64,000 bases of DNA from the NCBI GenBank assembly GCA_050998805.1, contig JBPCPV010000011.1, positions 5,242 through 69,241 on the forward strand. The letters run 5' to 3'. The notes under the pieces were generated by a model. It did not search any database. It was not told the DNA's origin and saw only the letters and a program-made list of their open reading frames with translations. The DNA is from JAICKM01 sp050998805. GTDB taxonomy: Bacteria > Chloroflexota > Chloroflexia > QHBQ01 > JAICKM01. Numbering within the stretch: the first letter of the stretch is position 1; the number at the start of each line of letters is the position of its first letter. The translations under genes and the position numbers were made by a program. Shown in pieces: positions 34,924 through 41,813 of this stretch.

Positions 34924-34975
34924 GGGAGGCTCGTGCGTAGTGGATAGAAGCAAAGACACCTGAAGGAGAGTAACA

Positions 34976-35443
34976 ATGCAAGCACGTAAAGCACGGATGA
35001 GCAACCCAGCGATGATCGTTCCTGACGCCATGAAGGCCCTGCACGCCCTGGCGAAGTCGGCGGAACAGGGCGGCGTGCCGCAGCAGACGATCGGCCTTGT
35101 TGAACTGCGCGCGAGCCAGATCAATGGGTGCAGCGTCTGCGTTGACGGCCACACTCGCTCCCTCAAGAAGGCAGGCGAAACAGACGAGCGGCTCTTCGCC
35201 GTGGCGACATGGCGCGATGCGCCCTACTTCACCGACGCCCAACGCGCCGCGCTGGCGCTCGCCGAGGCGGTCACCCGGCTCAGCGACCGGGCGGACCCGG
35301 TACCCGACGAGATCTGGGACGAGGCAGCCCGGCACTACGACGAGCAGGCGCTTGCGGCCCTGCTCATCGCCATCGCCTCGATCAACGTCTGGAACCGCCT
35401 CAACGTCAGCACCAGGCAGCAGGCCGGAGTGTGGGTGCCCTAA
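34976..35443 (+). CDS. Carboxymuconolactone decarboxylase-family (AhpD-like) protein
   Basis: A 155-aa AhpD-like protein. The redox motif CSVC with a following His (Cys52, Cys55, His59 in GCSVCVDGH) is the alkylhydroperoxidase signature of the family, so a peroxidase or disulfide-reductase role is likelier than true decarboxylation. ATG at 34976 with AAGGAGAG upstream. It is divergent from the locus-3 ECF sigma gene and preceded by an ECF41-type promoter; such genes are the C partner of the three ECF41 partner classes (carboxymuconolactone decarboxylase, oxidoreductase, epimerase). Possibly part of an oxidative or electrophile stress response. Confidence 0.92.
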   Translation: MQARKARMSNPAMIVPDAMKALHALAKSAEQGGVPQQTIGLVELRASQINGCSVCVDGHTRSLKKAGETDERLFAVATWRDAPYFTDAQRAALALAEAVTRLSDRADPVPDEIWDEAARHYDEQALAALLIAIASINVWNRLNVSTRQQAGVWVP

Positions 35444-35475
35444 ACTCAAAACTCAGAACTCAAAACTCAAAACTC
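35444..35475. repeat. ACTCAAAACTC tandem repeat
   Basis: AACTCAAAACTCAGAACTCA and further units follow the decarboxylase stop codon, directly upstream of the SOS promoter. The unit is a short simple repeat. Confidence 0.7.
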
Positions 35476-35489
35476 GCGCCCGAAACCCC

Positions 35490-35518
35490 TTGACAGCAGG
35501 CGATCTGTGGTGTATACT
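35490..35518 (+). promoter_or_regulatory. Consensus sigma70 promoter for the FtsK-like operon
   Basis: TTGACA (35490-35495), 17 nt, TATACT (35513-35518). It is one of the strongest sigma70 matches in the window and overlaps a LexA box at its start-site side. Confidence 0.85.
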
Positions 35519-35519
35519 A

Positions 35520-35531
35520 GAACAAACGTTC
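35520..35531 (+). promoter_or_regulatory. LexA (SOS) box, B. subtilis type
   Basis: GAAC-AAAC-GTTC, perfect arms and a spacer (AAAC) matching the RNRY pattern of the CGAACRNRYGTTYC consensus. It covers the transcription start region, so LexA binding would block the promoter. Confidence 0.82.
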
Positions 35532-35576
35532 TATCAACCTACCTCACCCGCCGGGCCATGTCTTGGAGTGAATGCC

Positions 35577-36695
35577 ATGCAGAAACATCTTGAGGAACAA
35601 GCCAACATAGTCGAGGAGGTGCTGTCCGGCCAGGGCATTGACGCGCGTGTGGGGGGAGGCACGCTCTCGCCTCGGCTCGTGCATTTCGCGCTCAAACTGC
35701 CGCCGGGTATGGGCCTGCGTCGCCTCATACCTGCGCTGCCGGAGCTAGCCGACAGGCTGGGCGTAGAGGCGGTGCGGCTCGCGCGCGACGGCGAAAGCGG
35801 CGCGCCGACGCTCGAGGTTCCGCGGCCCGACCCCCTGCCGGTGCGCCTGCTGCCTCTCGCGCAGAGCGTCGCCGAGATCGCCCCGCCCTGCACCGCGACA
35901 CTTGGGCGCGACGTGACCGGCGCGCCTCTGCTGCTGCGACTCGATGCGCCCGAAGTCGGTCCAGTGCTGATCACGGGAGACTCCGGCTCCGGCAAGTCGG
36001 CGCTGCTTCAGGGCATGGCGCTGTCGCTCGGCCTGCATAACGGGCCGGATACACTGCGTATGCTGCTGCTGGACTTGAGCGGCCCCGGCAGGCGTGCGGC
36101 ACGGCACGGCACCTGGTCGGAGCTAGGGGCGTTGCCTCACCTTGTCGGCGCTCCGGTCCGCGAAATCCACGAAGCGCGCCTCCGCCTCGGCTGGGCGGCT
36201 CGCCTGGCGGAGGCCCGGGCCGAGCAGGCCGAATACGGCGAGCCGATAGAGGGCGCGAACTTGGTCGTGCTGCTCGACGGCCTCGATGCGCTGCTTGCGG
36301 GGCGCGACGGGGCGGGAATCGAGGGGGCGATCCGCACCATAGCCGGTGGGCGGCATCTCGGCGTGCAGCTCGTCGCGGCAGGCAGCGCCCCAGCCCTCGG
36401 TGAACTCGTCGGCTGGGGCGCGCGTGTCGTCGGGCGGATGCCGGATGCGGAGACCGCCGCTCTCGCCGCCGGGCTTCGTGGCACCGGCGCAGAAGGGCTG
36501 CTGGGCAAGGGCGACTTCCTCGCCGTGCTCGGCGGGGACGTGACGCGCCTCCAGGCCGGCTTCGCAACGCCGGCCGAGGCGGCGCAGACAGCCGAGTTGC
36601 TGGGAGCCTGCGCCGCCGGAGAAAACCCCGCCGAGGGGCGTCGCCTTCGGCAGCCCCGCCTCCGGCCTACACAGGCCCTCAAGTACGGGTCATAG
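35577..36695 (+). CDS. Compact FtsK/SpoIIIE-like ATPase, SOS-regulated
   Basis: A 372-aa protein without transmembrane segments. The N-terminal ~125 residues resemble the alpha/beta part of FtsK (VHFALKLPPGMGLRRLIPAL; LEVPRPDP). The RecA-like motor has Walker A GDSGSGKS (134-141), a hydrophobic Walker B strand ending LLDGLD (Asp234), and GLLGKGDFLAVLGG, which corresponds to the family's GLLGRGDML element. It lacks the N-terminal membrane domain and the gamma (KOPS-binding) domain, and the Walker B Glu is replaced by Gly235. It lies under a strong LexA-box promoter, so expression is probably induced by DNA damage. A role in moving or sequestering DNA during SOS is a guess. Confidence 0.82.
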   Translation: MQKHLEEQANIVEEVLSGQGIDARVGGGTLSPRLVHFALKLPPGMGLRRLIPALPELADRLGVEAVRLARDGESGAPTLEVPRPDPLPVRLLPLAQSVAEIAPPCTATLGRDVTGAPLLLRLDAPEVGPVLITGDSGSGKSALLQGMALSLGLHNGPDTLRMLLLDLSGPGRRAARHGTWSELGALPHLVGAPVREIHEARLRLGWAARLAEARAEQAEYGEPIEGANLVVLLDGLDALLAGRDGAGIEGAIRTIAGGRHLGVQLVAAGSAPALGELVGWGARVVGRMPDAETAALAAGLRGTGAEGLLGKGDFLAVLGGDVTRLQAGFATPAEAAQTAELLGACAAGENPAEGRRLRQPRLRPTQALKYGS

Positions 36696-36720
36696 CCAAC
36701 ATAAAGTCAGGAGCATCACG

Positions 36721-37182
36721 ATGAAGCAGATGAAGCAATTTGTTCTGGCGATGACGATCCTTTTCGTGAGCGTCATGGGGATCTGGGCCGCGTACAGGCT
36801 CTCGCCGGAGACGTGGGCGATGATCGCGGGGGTGGTCTTCGGGCTGCTCGCCTCGTTGCCGATGTGCGGCATCGTCATGATGCTGCTGATGCGCGGCCAG
36901 AGGCACGACAGCGCGGGCCGCCCTCCGGAGCCTGTCTACTATCCGCCCCAGCAGCCTATGATCTGGGTGCAGCCGCGCCCGATGCCCATAGCCTCCCGCA
37001 CCTTCGTGGACCGCGCCCCTGCCCCATATCCGTACCAGCCGCCCCAGCCGTGGGCCGACGCGCCGCAAGAGTGGGTCGCAGCCGAAGCCTACGATGCCAG
37101 CGACGGCTACGCCTGGGAGGCCCAGGCACCGGCCTGGGAGCAGCCGTCCCGCTCCCGCGACCCGCGCATCCTGGGCCACTGA
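36721..37182 (+). CDS. Small membrane protein with a Pro/Tyr-rich tail
   Basis: A 153-aa protein with two hydrophobic segments near the N-terminus (about residues 7-25 and 31-57) and a cytoplasmic or external tail rich in Pro, Tyr and Trp (YYPPQQPMIWVQPRP, PYPYQPPQPW). ATG with CAGGAG upstream, 25 nt after the FtsK-like stop codon, so in the same SOS-controlled operon. It could supply the membrane anchor that the FtsK-like protein lacks; this is inferred from position only. No family recognised. Confidence 0.7.
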   Translation: MKQMKQFVLAMTILFVSVMGIWAAYRLSPETWAMIAGVVFGLLASLPMCGIVMMLLMRGQRHDSAGRPPEPVYYPPQQPMIWVQPRPMPIASRTFVDRAPAPYPYQPPQPWADAPQEWVAAEAYDASDGYAWEAQAPAWEQPSRSRDPRILGH

Positions 37183-37234
37183 GTGGCGAGTGGTTAGTTG
37201 TTAGTGGTTAGTGCGTGCCTCGGAGGATAGAGAA

Positions 37235-38254
37235 ATGTACCTGGTTTGGTTTGATGATTCGCCGAAAAAGAGCCTCCGCGCCAAGATGGACGAGGCTGTG
37301 GAGCGGTTCCAAGACCGCTTCGGCTTCATGCCGGACCACTGCCTCGTCAACGACAGCCTGCTCGCGGAGGCCGACAGCGTCGCGCCGCCCACGATGTCGG
37401 TCCGCGGGGTGCGCTACGTCCGCCCCCACTACCTCCAGGTCGGCTGCGACGACGAGAGCCGACAGCTATCAGCTATCAGCTATCAGCTATCAGCTATCAG
37501 CTATCAGCCGTCGGCGGTCAGCGAGGCTCCAAACTTAGACACGGGTCGCAAGCCCTCCCTCACGCCCGCGACCAAGACTGTGCGAGTGGGTCGGAGGCCG
37601 GCACCGCTGCACGCGCCGGAAGCTACGCCCGCGAAGAGCCATACTGCGCCACGAGCCGCGACCGCTCAGGGAAAGCCGAAGGCGGCCCCCGTCGCCGCTC
37701 TCGCATCACCAAAGAAGGCAACGCCCGCCGCCGCGTCGCCACAGCCAAAGGTGAAGCCCGCGCCAGTCGCCCAGGCTGCGCCCGTTAAGGCAAAGGCCAC
37801 GCCCATCGCCCAGGCTGCGCCCCGCAAAGCGAATCCCGCGCCTGCTGCCGCCGTGGACAGGGCCGCTCCGACGAAAGCAAGGGCGAAGCCCGCACCGGTC
37901 GTCAGCGCTGTGCCGCCAAAGCCCAAGGCGAAGCCCGCGCTGGTCGTTCAGAGTGCGCCGCCGAAAGCAAAAGCGAAGCCCGCGCCAGTCGCCCAGGTTG
38001 CGCCCCACAAGGTGAAGGCCGCGCCCGTCGCTGCGCCCGCAGCGAAGCCCGCCCGCAAGACGGCATCCACAGCCAAGCAGGTGCCGGAGAAGCCGAAGGC
38101 CGCACCCACAGCCGAGCCGATGCGCTCGAAGCCGAAGGCCGTGCCGCCGCCGCGCGAGCTTCCCCGCCAGACCTTGATGTTCGCAGACGAGTTGCCCTGC
38201 CTGAAACCGCCCCCTACAAAGGCTACGGGAGAGAGGGTGCGGAAGGCATCGTAA
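37235..38254 (+). CDS. Protein with a small N-terminal domain and a Lys/Ala/Pro-rich tail
   Basis: A 339-aa product. ATG at 37235 with CGGAGGA upstream. The first ~75 residues (MYLVWFDDSPKKSLRAKMDE onwards) look like a folded alpha/beta domain I do not recognise. A repeat-derived QLSAISYQ segment (about 77-96) separates it from ~230 residues of low-complexity KAKPAPVAQAAP-like units, strongly basic and similar in composition to histone H1-like or AlgP-type tails. The tail could bind nucleic acid. It is the third gene after the LexA-box promoter and may belong to the SOS operon, though a GTGGTTAG repeat lies in the 52-nt gap. Confidence 0.65.
   Translation: MYLVWFDDSPKKSLRAKMDEAVERFQDRFGFMPDHCLVNDSLLAEADSVAPPTMSVRGVRYVRPHYLQVGCDDESRQLSAISYQLSAISYQPSAVSEAPNLDTGRKPSLTPATKTVRVGRRPAPLHAPEATPAKSHTAPRAATAQGKPKAAPVAALASPKKATPAAASPQPKVKPAPVAQAAPVKAKATPIAQAAPRKANPAPAAAVDRAAPTKARAKPAPVVSAVPPKPKAKPALVVQSAPPKAKAKPAPVAQVAPHKVKAAPVAAPAAKPARKTASTAKQVPEKPKAAPTAEPMRSKPKAVPPPRELPRQTLMFADELPCLKPPPTKATGERVRKAS
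37461..37522. repeat. AGCTATCAGCTATC repeat inside a coding region
   Basis: Tandem 10-base units (AGCTATCAGC) lie in frame within the preceding gene and encode QLSAISYQLSAISYQ. The unit also occurs in intergenic positions elsewhere in the window, so the segment is a repeat insertion that kept the frame open. Confidence 0.8.
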
Positions 38255-38325
38255 GCGGGGGCAGGCCGTCCACGAATACAGTGCCCGAAAACACGAATGA
38301 GTGGGTGGCTGGGGCAAAGGGGTCG

Positions 38326-38433
38326 TCTGTGGGAGAGTCGCTCTGCGCTCGATTTGCTTAACCTGGTTTTGTTGCCTGCGGAGTAAGATTTGGTGGGTAT
38401 GGCTCATCGAGGGCGGAGCCGCTCTCCCACAGA
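38326..38433. repeat. Imperfect inverted repeat with 52-nt loop
   Basis: TCTGTGGGAGAG (38326-38337) and GCGCTCGAT (38345-38353) pair with ATCGAGGGC (38406-38414) and CTCTCCCACAGA (38422-38433). A related TCTGTGGGAG occurs at 21606. The structure could terminate transcripts in both directions or be a small non-autonomous repeat. Confidence 0.6.
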
Positions 38434-38473
38434 CTCTTCTTCGTACCGCCGCCGTCCTGGCGGCTCGCCGGCT

Positions 38474-38504
38474 GCTGTAAGACACGGCTCCGCCCGTGGA
38501 CCGT
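38474..38504 (+). repeat. Core of a dispersed intergenic element, copy B
   Basis: Identical over 31 bases to 9571-9601 in the opposite orientation, with similar flanks including a GCCGCCGTC..GGCGGC palindrome. Confidence 0.85.
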
Positions 38505-38602
38505 CGCCATACCCCGATCCCGCCTACTGCCCCCACATTATTCGTGTATCCGTGGGCGGCAGCTTCCTCGCCTCCGCCCATGGACGGACTACTGCCTACT
38601 GC

Positions 38603-39355
38603 CTACTGCTTACTGCCTTTTGTACCCGGCCCCTCGCCCCGCTTGCTGGCTATGCGCTCGCGCAGGGCGGCGATCTGGCCACCGAGGCCGGGTAGCGGTG
38701 GCTTGGGGGACGGCGCGGGCGCTGGGGGTGGCGCGGTTGTGCCGTATTCCGCACTCCGCACTCCGCGATCCGCACTCCGGGGTTGGCCGTTGAAGGCGTT
38801 CATGGTCTTCTCGATGCCGTTCGTAAGCCAGAACTCCACCGCGTCTGCGGCTGTCGTCAGAGCAGGGGTTATCTCGCGCTGCTCTTCGCGTGTGAAATGG
38901 CCCAGCACCCAATCAACCTGCTCGCCGACGCCCGGCGGACGCTCGATGCCGATCCGCACGCGCGCGAACTCCTGCGTCCGCAGGCGCCCGATGATCGAGG
39001 TCAGCCCGTTGTGCCCGCCCGCAGAGCCGCGCCCGCGCACCCGGATGCTGCCAAGCGGCAGATCCATGTCGTCGTAGAGTATGATCAGCCGGTCCACGGG
39101 CAGCTTGTGCCAGTGGAGCAGCGCCGAGACCGACTCTCCGCTGAGGTTCATGTAGGTCTGGGGCTTCGCCAGCACGACCGGGACGCCGTTGATCGTACCC
39201 TTAGCCACGTCGGCGCGCGCCTGTCGGCCCCGCCACTCGATCCTGTGCCGCCGTGCCAACTCCTCAACAGCCGCAAACCCGACATTGTGCCGCGTCCGCG
39301 CATACTTCGCCCCCGGATTCCCCAGCCCCACGATCAAATGTAACCCTGCGCTCAC
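38603..39355 (-). CDS. pth: Peptidyl-tRNA hydrolase with a repeat-derived C-terminal tail
   Basis: A 250-aa Pth that releases peptides from drop-off peptidyl-tRNA. Catalytic and binding residues are all present: Asn13 (GLGNPG), His23 (TRHNVGF), Asp96 (LYDDMD), Asn116 (GGHNGL). The GTG start at 39355 has AAGGAG 5-6 nt upstream, so it is preferred over the ATG 9 codons earlier. Normal Pth is about 190 residues; the extra ~60 at the C-terminus include SADRGVRSAEYG, translated from a GCACTCCGCACTCC-type repeat (38744-38780), then Pro-rich sequence. The tail probably arose by repeat insertion and read-through and is unlikely to be needed for catalysis. Confidence 0.95.
   Translation of the reverse strand: MSAGLHLIVGLGNPGAKYARTRHNVGFAAVEELARRHRIEWRGRQARADVAKGTINGVPVVLAKPQTYMNLSGESVSALLHWHKLPVDRLIILYDDMDLPLGSIRVRGRGSAGGHNGLTSIIGRLRTQEFARVRIGIERPPGVGEQVDWVLGHFTREEQREITPALTTAADAVEFWLTNGIEKTMNAFNGQPRSADRGVRSAEYGTTAPPPAPAPSPKPPLPGLGGQIAALRERIASKRGEGPGTKGSKQ
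38744..38780. repeat. GCACTCCGCACTCC repeat inside pth
   Basis: Tandem 8-base units inside the 3' part of pth, homologous to 15716-15757. They encode part of the C-terminal extension. Confidence 0.75.
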
Positions 39356-39374
39356 CGCGTCTCCTTTGGAGTGG

Positions 39375-40547
39375 TTAGTCACTACGCACTACGCTCCTGT
39401 AGACATCGAGCGTCTGCCTGGCCGCGCGCTCCCACGAGAAGGCGGCGGCGCGAAGCGGGCCGCGACCGCGGAGGTCGGCGGCTAAGTCGCGGTCGAGCAG
39501 CACACGCTCCATCGCGGCGGCCCAGGCGGCGGGGTCATCGGGAGGCAGCAAGATCCCGGCGTCGCCGACGATCTCCGGCAGGGCACCGGCGTTCGAGGCG
39601 AGTACGGGGATGCCGGAGGCCAGCGCCTCGAGCGCGCTCAGTCCGAAGCCCTCGTAGAGGGAGGGCAACACAAAGAGCCGCGCCTGCTGGTATAGCGCCG
39701 GTAGCGCCGCCGAGTCCATCCGGTCAAGCAAATGCACCTTATCGCTGAGCTTCAGCCTCTGGATCGCCGCGAGCGTCTCGTCGTAGAGCCAGCCGGGCCG
39801 GCCGGCCAGCCAGAGAAACGGCGCGGGCCGCACCCGACCTCCGTCCAGCAGCAAACGGTATGCCTCCAGGAGCGTCGGCAGGTTTTTGCGCGGCTCAATC
39901 GTGCCGAGGAAGAGGATGTAGCCGGGCCGCGCGTTGACCGGACGGGATGCGGGCGCGAAGACGGGGTCGGCGGCCTCGTGGATCACGTGTATCTTCTTCG
40001 TGTCGGCACCGGCAAGCTGCGCCAGATCGTCGGCTGTGCAGGCCGAGACCGCAATGATCGCCTCTGCGCTCTGCACCGCGCGGTCTATCTGGCCGTAGTA
40101 GCGGGCGCTCTCCTTCGTCAGAAGCTCCGGGAAGCGGAGGAACGCGAGGTCATGCACGGTGATGACGGCGGGGAAGCGCCGGTGGAACGGCGGGATGAAG
40201 TCGGGGCTGTGGATCACATCGGCCCGCAGACCCGCGAGTTCGAGGGCAAGCCCAACCTGCTCGAAGCGGTTGTGGGGCGGGGTAATCATCGCCCTGTGGT
40301 AGAAGCGGAGATTCTTCGCTGCGCTCAGAATGACAGTGGCTGGGGTGGGAATGATAGTGGCTGGGGTGGGAATGACAGTGGCTGGGACGAGTTGCTCGCG
40401 GTCTTTGCGGCTCTGCACGACGGTCACCCGCAGGTCGTGTACCTCGGCGTGCGGCAGCGCGGCGAGCGCGCGCAGCAGATGGAGGCAGTACTGGCCGATG
40501 CCCGCCCGCCGGTAATACACCATGCGCGCATCAAACGCGAGCCGCAC
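39375..40547 (-). CDS. Glycosyltransferase family 4 with an in-frame repeat insertion
   Basis: A 390-aa retaining GT-B enzyme. N-terminal FDARMVYYRRAGIGQYCLHL, donor-domain start LFLGTIEPRKN, and PSLYEGFGLSALEALASG with the E-x7-E motif. Between the first strands (about residues 54-80) sits PATVIPTPATIIPTPATVIL followed by SAAKNLRF, which is not part of the GT4 fold: it is encoded by a 21-bp tandem repeat joined to an HSERSEES-type element (40308-40386). The insertion lies in a variable surface loop and keeps the frame, so activity may persist. It is overlapped by the end of an upstream GT9 gene (17 nt); the two form an operon. Confidence 0.9.
   Translation of the reverse strand: MRLAFDARMVYYRRAGIGQYCLHLLRALAALPHAEVHDLRVTVVQSRKDREQLVPATVIPTPATIIPTPATVILSAAKNLRFYHRAMITPPHNRFEQVGLALELAGLRADVIHSPDFIPPFHRRFPAVITVHDLAFLRFPELLTKESARYYGQIDRAVQSAEAIIAVSACTADDLAQLAGADTKKIHVIHEAADPVFAPASRPVNARPGYILFLGTIEPRKNLPTLLEAYRLLLDGGRVRPAPFLWLAGRPGWLYDETLAAIQRLKLSDKVHLLDRMDSAALPALYQQARLFVLPSLYEGFGLSALEALASGIPVLASNAGALPEIVGDAGILLPPDDPAAWAAAMERVLLDRDLAADLRGRGPLRAAAFSWERAARQTLDVYRSVVRSD
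40308..40386 (+). repeat. HSERSEES-type repeat copy 3 plus 21-bp tandem repeat, inside a GT4 gene
   Basis: The unit at 40308-40337 is followed by about 2.6 copies of a 21-bp sequence (unit GACAGTGGCTGGGGTGGGAA plus T). The whole block is in frame with the minus-strand glycosyltransferase. Confidence 0.85.
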
Positions 40548-41685
40548 GCGCCGCTCCTTCCAAGATCTCGGTCGCGGCGCGCAGCACCTCCGCTGGCGGC
40601 AAGCCGGTCAGGCAGGGGCGGGGGCCGCAGCCGTCGCGCAGCCCCAGGTCGGACCCGCGATAGAGGCAGGGCATACAGGGCAGGTCGCGCCGCACGATGA
40701 GCGCGCCGGCGGGTGCCGACGGCACATAGGGGCCGAACGCGCGCCAGTTGCTGAGGCCGAAGACCGCGAGCACGGGCGTGCCGACCGCCGTCGCTAGGTG
40801 CATCGGCCCGCTATCGTTGCCGATGAACAGCCGGCAGCGTTGGACCAGCGCCGCAGTGCCGGCGGGCGAGGTACGCCCTGCGACGTTATGCACGGCACTG
40901 CGCTCGGCCTGCGGCACCAGCCCGCGCAGATCGTCCGCCAGCCGCACCTCGTCCGGCCCGCCGAGGAGGAGAACAGACGCGCCGCGCTCGCGCACCAGCC
41001 CGGCGACCAGGGCGGCGAAGTGCTCGGCGGGCCAGCGCCGTGCCGTGCTGTACCAGCCCGCGCCCGGGTGGACGGCGACGAGCAGGCCGTCGCCGGGCAG
41101 CCCGAGTTCGGCAAGCAGGGCGGCGGCGGCCGAATAGTCGCGCTCGCCCACGGGTATCGTCAGCCGCCGATCCGCAGGGCGGGCCTCGGCACCGACGAGC
41201 GCCGCCACGTCGAGCCAGTAATCGGCCTGGTGCTGCGCGTCGAAGCCGCCGTCGGGAGCGCGCCGCGTGAGGAACCAGCCCCGCCCGTTGTCCACCCCTG
41301 CGCGCACGCGGGCACGGCTCGCCAGCGCGAGCGCCGCGAACTTCAGCGCGCCGAAACGCAACGTGTACTGGTGGAAGATCAGCACCGCGTCGTATTTTCG
41401 GCGGCCCAGGCCGTACAGGAACTGAGCCGCCCCCAGCAGCGTCCGAGGATTGAGCAGGCTGCGTAGGGAGTCGGAGGCGAACTTGTCGAAGACGAGCACC
41501 TCGTCTATCTCCGGCGAGTTCCGCAGCAGAGCCGCAGACGAAGGCGGCGTCAGCAGGTCGATCCTTGCGCCTGGGTATCGCGTCCGCAGCGCCCGCAGCG
41601 CCGGAGTGCAGAGCAGCACATCGCCGATGTCCGCGAGTTTGACGCAGAGGATGCGGGGGTTCGCGGGGAGCGCGGGGCTGTTCAT
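40531..41685 (-). CDS. Glycosyltransferase family 9 (heptosyltransferase-like)
   Basis: A 384-aa GT-B enzyme. N-terminal ILCVKLADIGDVLLCTPAL, central VAVHPGAGWYSTARRWP, and IGNDSGPMHLATAVGTPVLAVFG near the C-terminus, all typical of GT9. A CMPCLYRGSDLGLRDGCGPR region adds several Cys. The ATG at 41685 is chosen because a TATAAT box ends 7 nt upstream and would put the transcript start at or next to it; an ATG at 41694 overlaps the -10 box. It is transcribed with the downstream GT4. Confidence 0.9.
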   Translation of the reverse strand: MNSPALPANPRILCVKLADIGDVLLCTPALRALRTRYPGARIDLLTPPSSAALLRNSPEIDEVLVFDKFASDSLRSLLNPRTLLGAAQFLYGLGRRKYDAVLIFHQYTLRFGALKFAALALASRARVRAGVDNGRGWFLTRRAPDGGFDAQHQADYWLDVAALVGAEARPADRRLTIPVGERDYSAAAALLAELGLPGDGLLVAVHPGAGWYSTARRWPAEHFAALVAGLVRERGASVLLLGGPDEVRLADDLRGLVPQAERSAVHNVAGRTSPAGTAALVQRCRLFIGNDSGPMHLATAVGTPVLAVFGLSNWRAFGPYVPSAPAGALIVRRDLPCMPCLYRGSDLGLRDGCGPRPCLTGLPPAEVLRAATEILEGAARAARV

Positions 41686-41692
41686 AGCGCCC

Positions 41693-41698
41693 ATTATA
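41693..41698 (-). promoter_or_regulatory. TATAAT box 7 nt before a GT9 start codon (leaderless candidate)
   Basis: Minus-strand TATAAT with a TTGTGT-like -35 18 nt upstream (41717-41722). No Shine-Dalgarno sequence fits between it and the ATG at 41685. Confidence 0.5.
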
Positions 41699-41741
41699 GC
41701 CGATGCGGGGCGGCGCACACAAGATGGCACAGCCTTTGCAG

Positions 41742-41770
41742 TTGCCGGATCAGACCCGGATCGGGTACAA
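41742..41770 (+). promoter_or_regulatory. Sigma70 promoter for the GT9-gatD operon
   Basis: TTGCCG (41742-41747), 17 nt, TACAAT (41765-41770). It lies downstream of two earlier ATG codons in the frame and so supports the TTG start at 41814. Confidence 0.6.
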
Positions 41771-41813
41771 TGTGGTGCGTTCGCCAGGGCGGTGGCGCGT
41801 GGGAGGTTTGTTC

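Larger units (their letters stand above)
38255..38602. other. Repeat-rich intergenic region downstream of the SOS operon
   Basis: About 350 nt with no convincing gene. It contains a CACGAATAC-type run (38268-38300), an imperfect 28-nt inverted repeat (38326-38353 with 38406-38433), the second copy of the dispersed 31-base core (38474-38504), and GCCTACTGCCTACTGC-type simple repeats. Confidence 0.7.
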
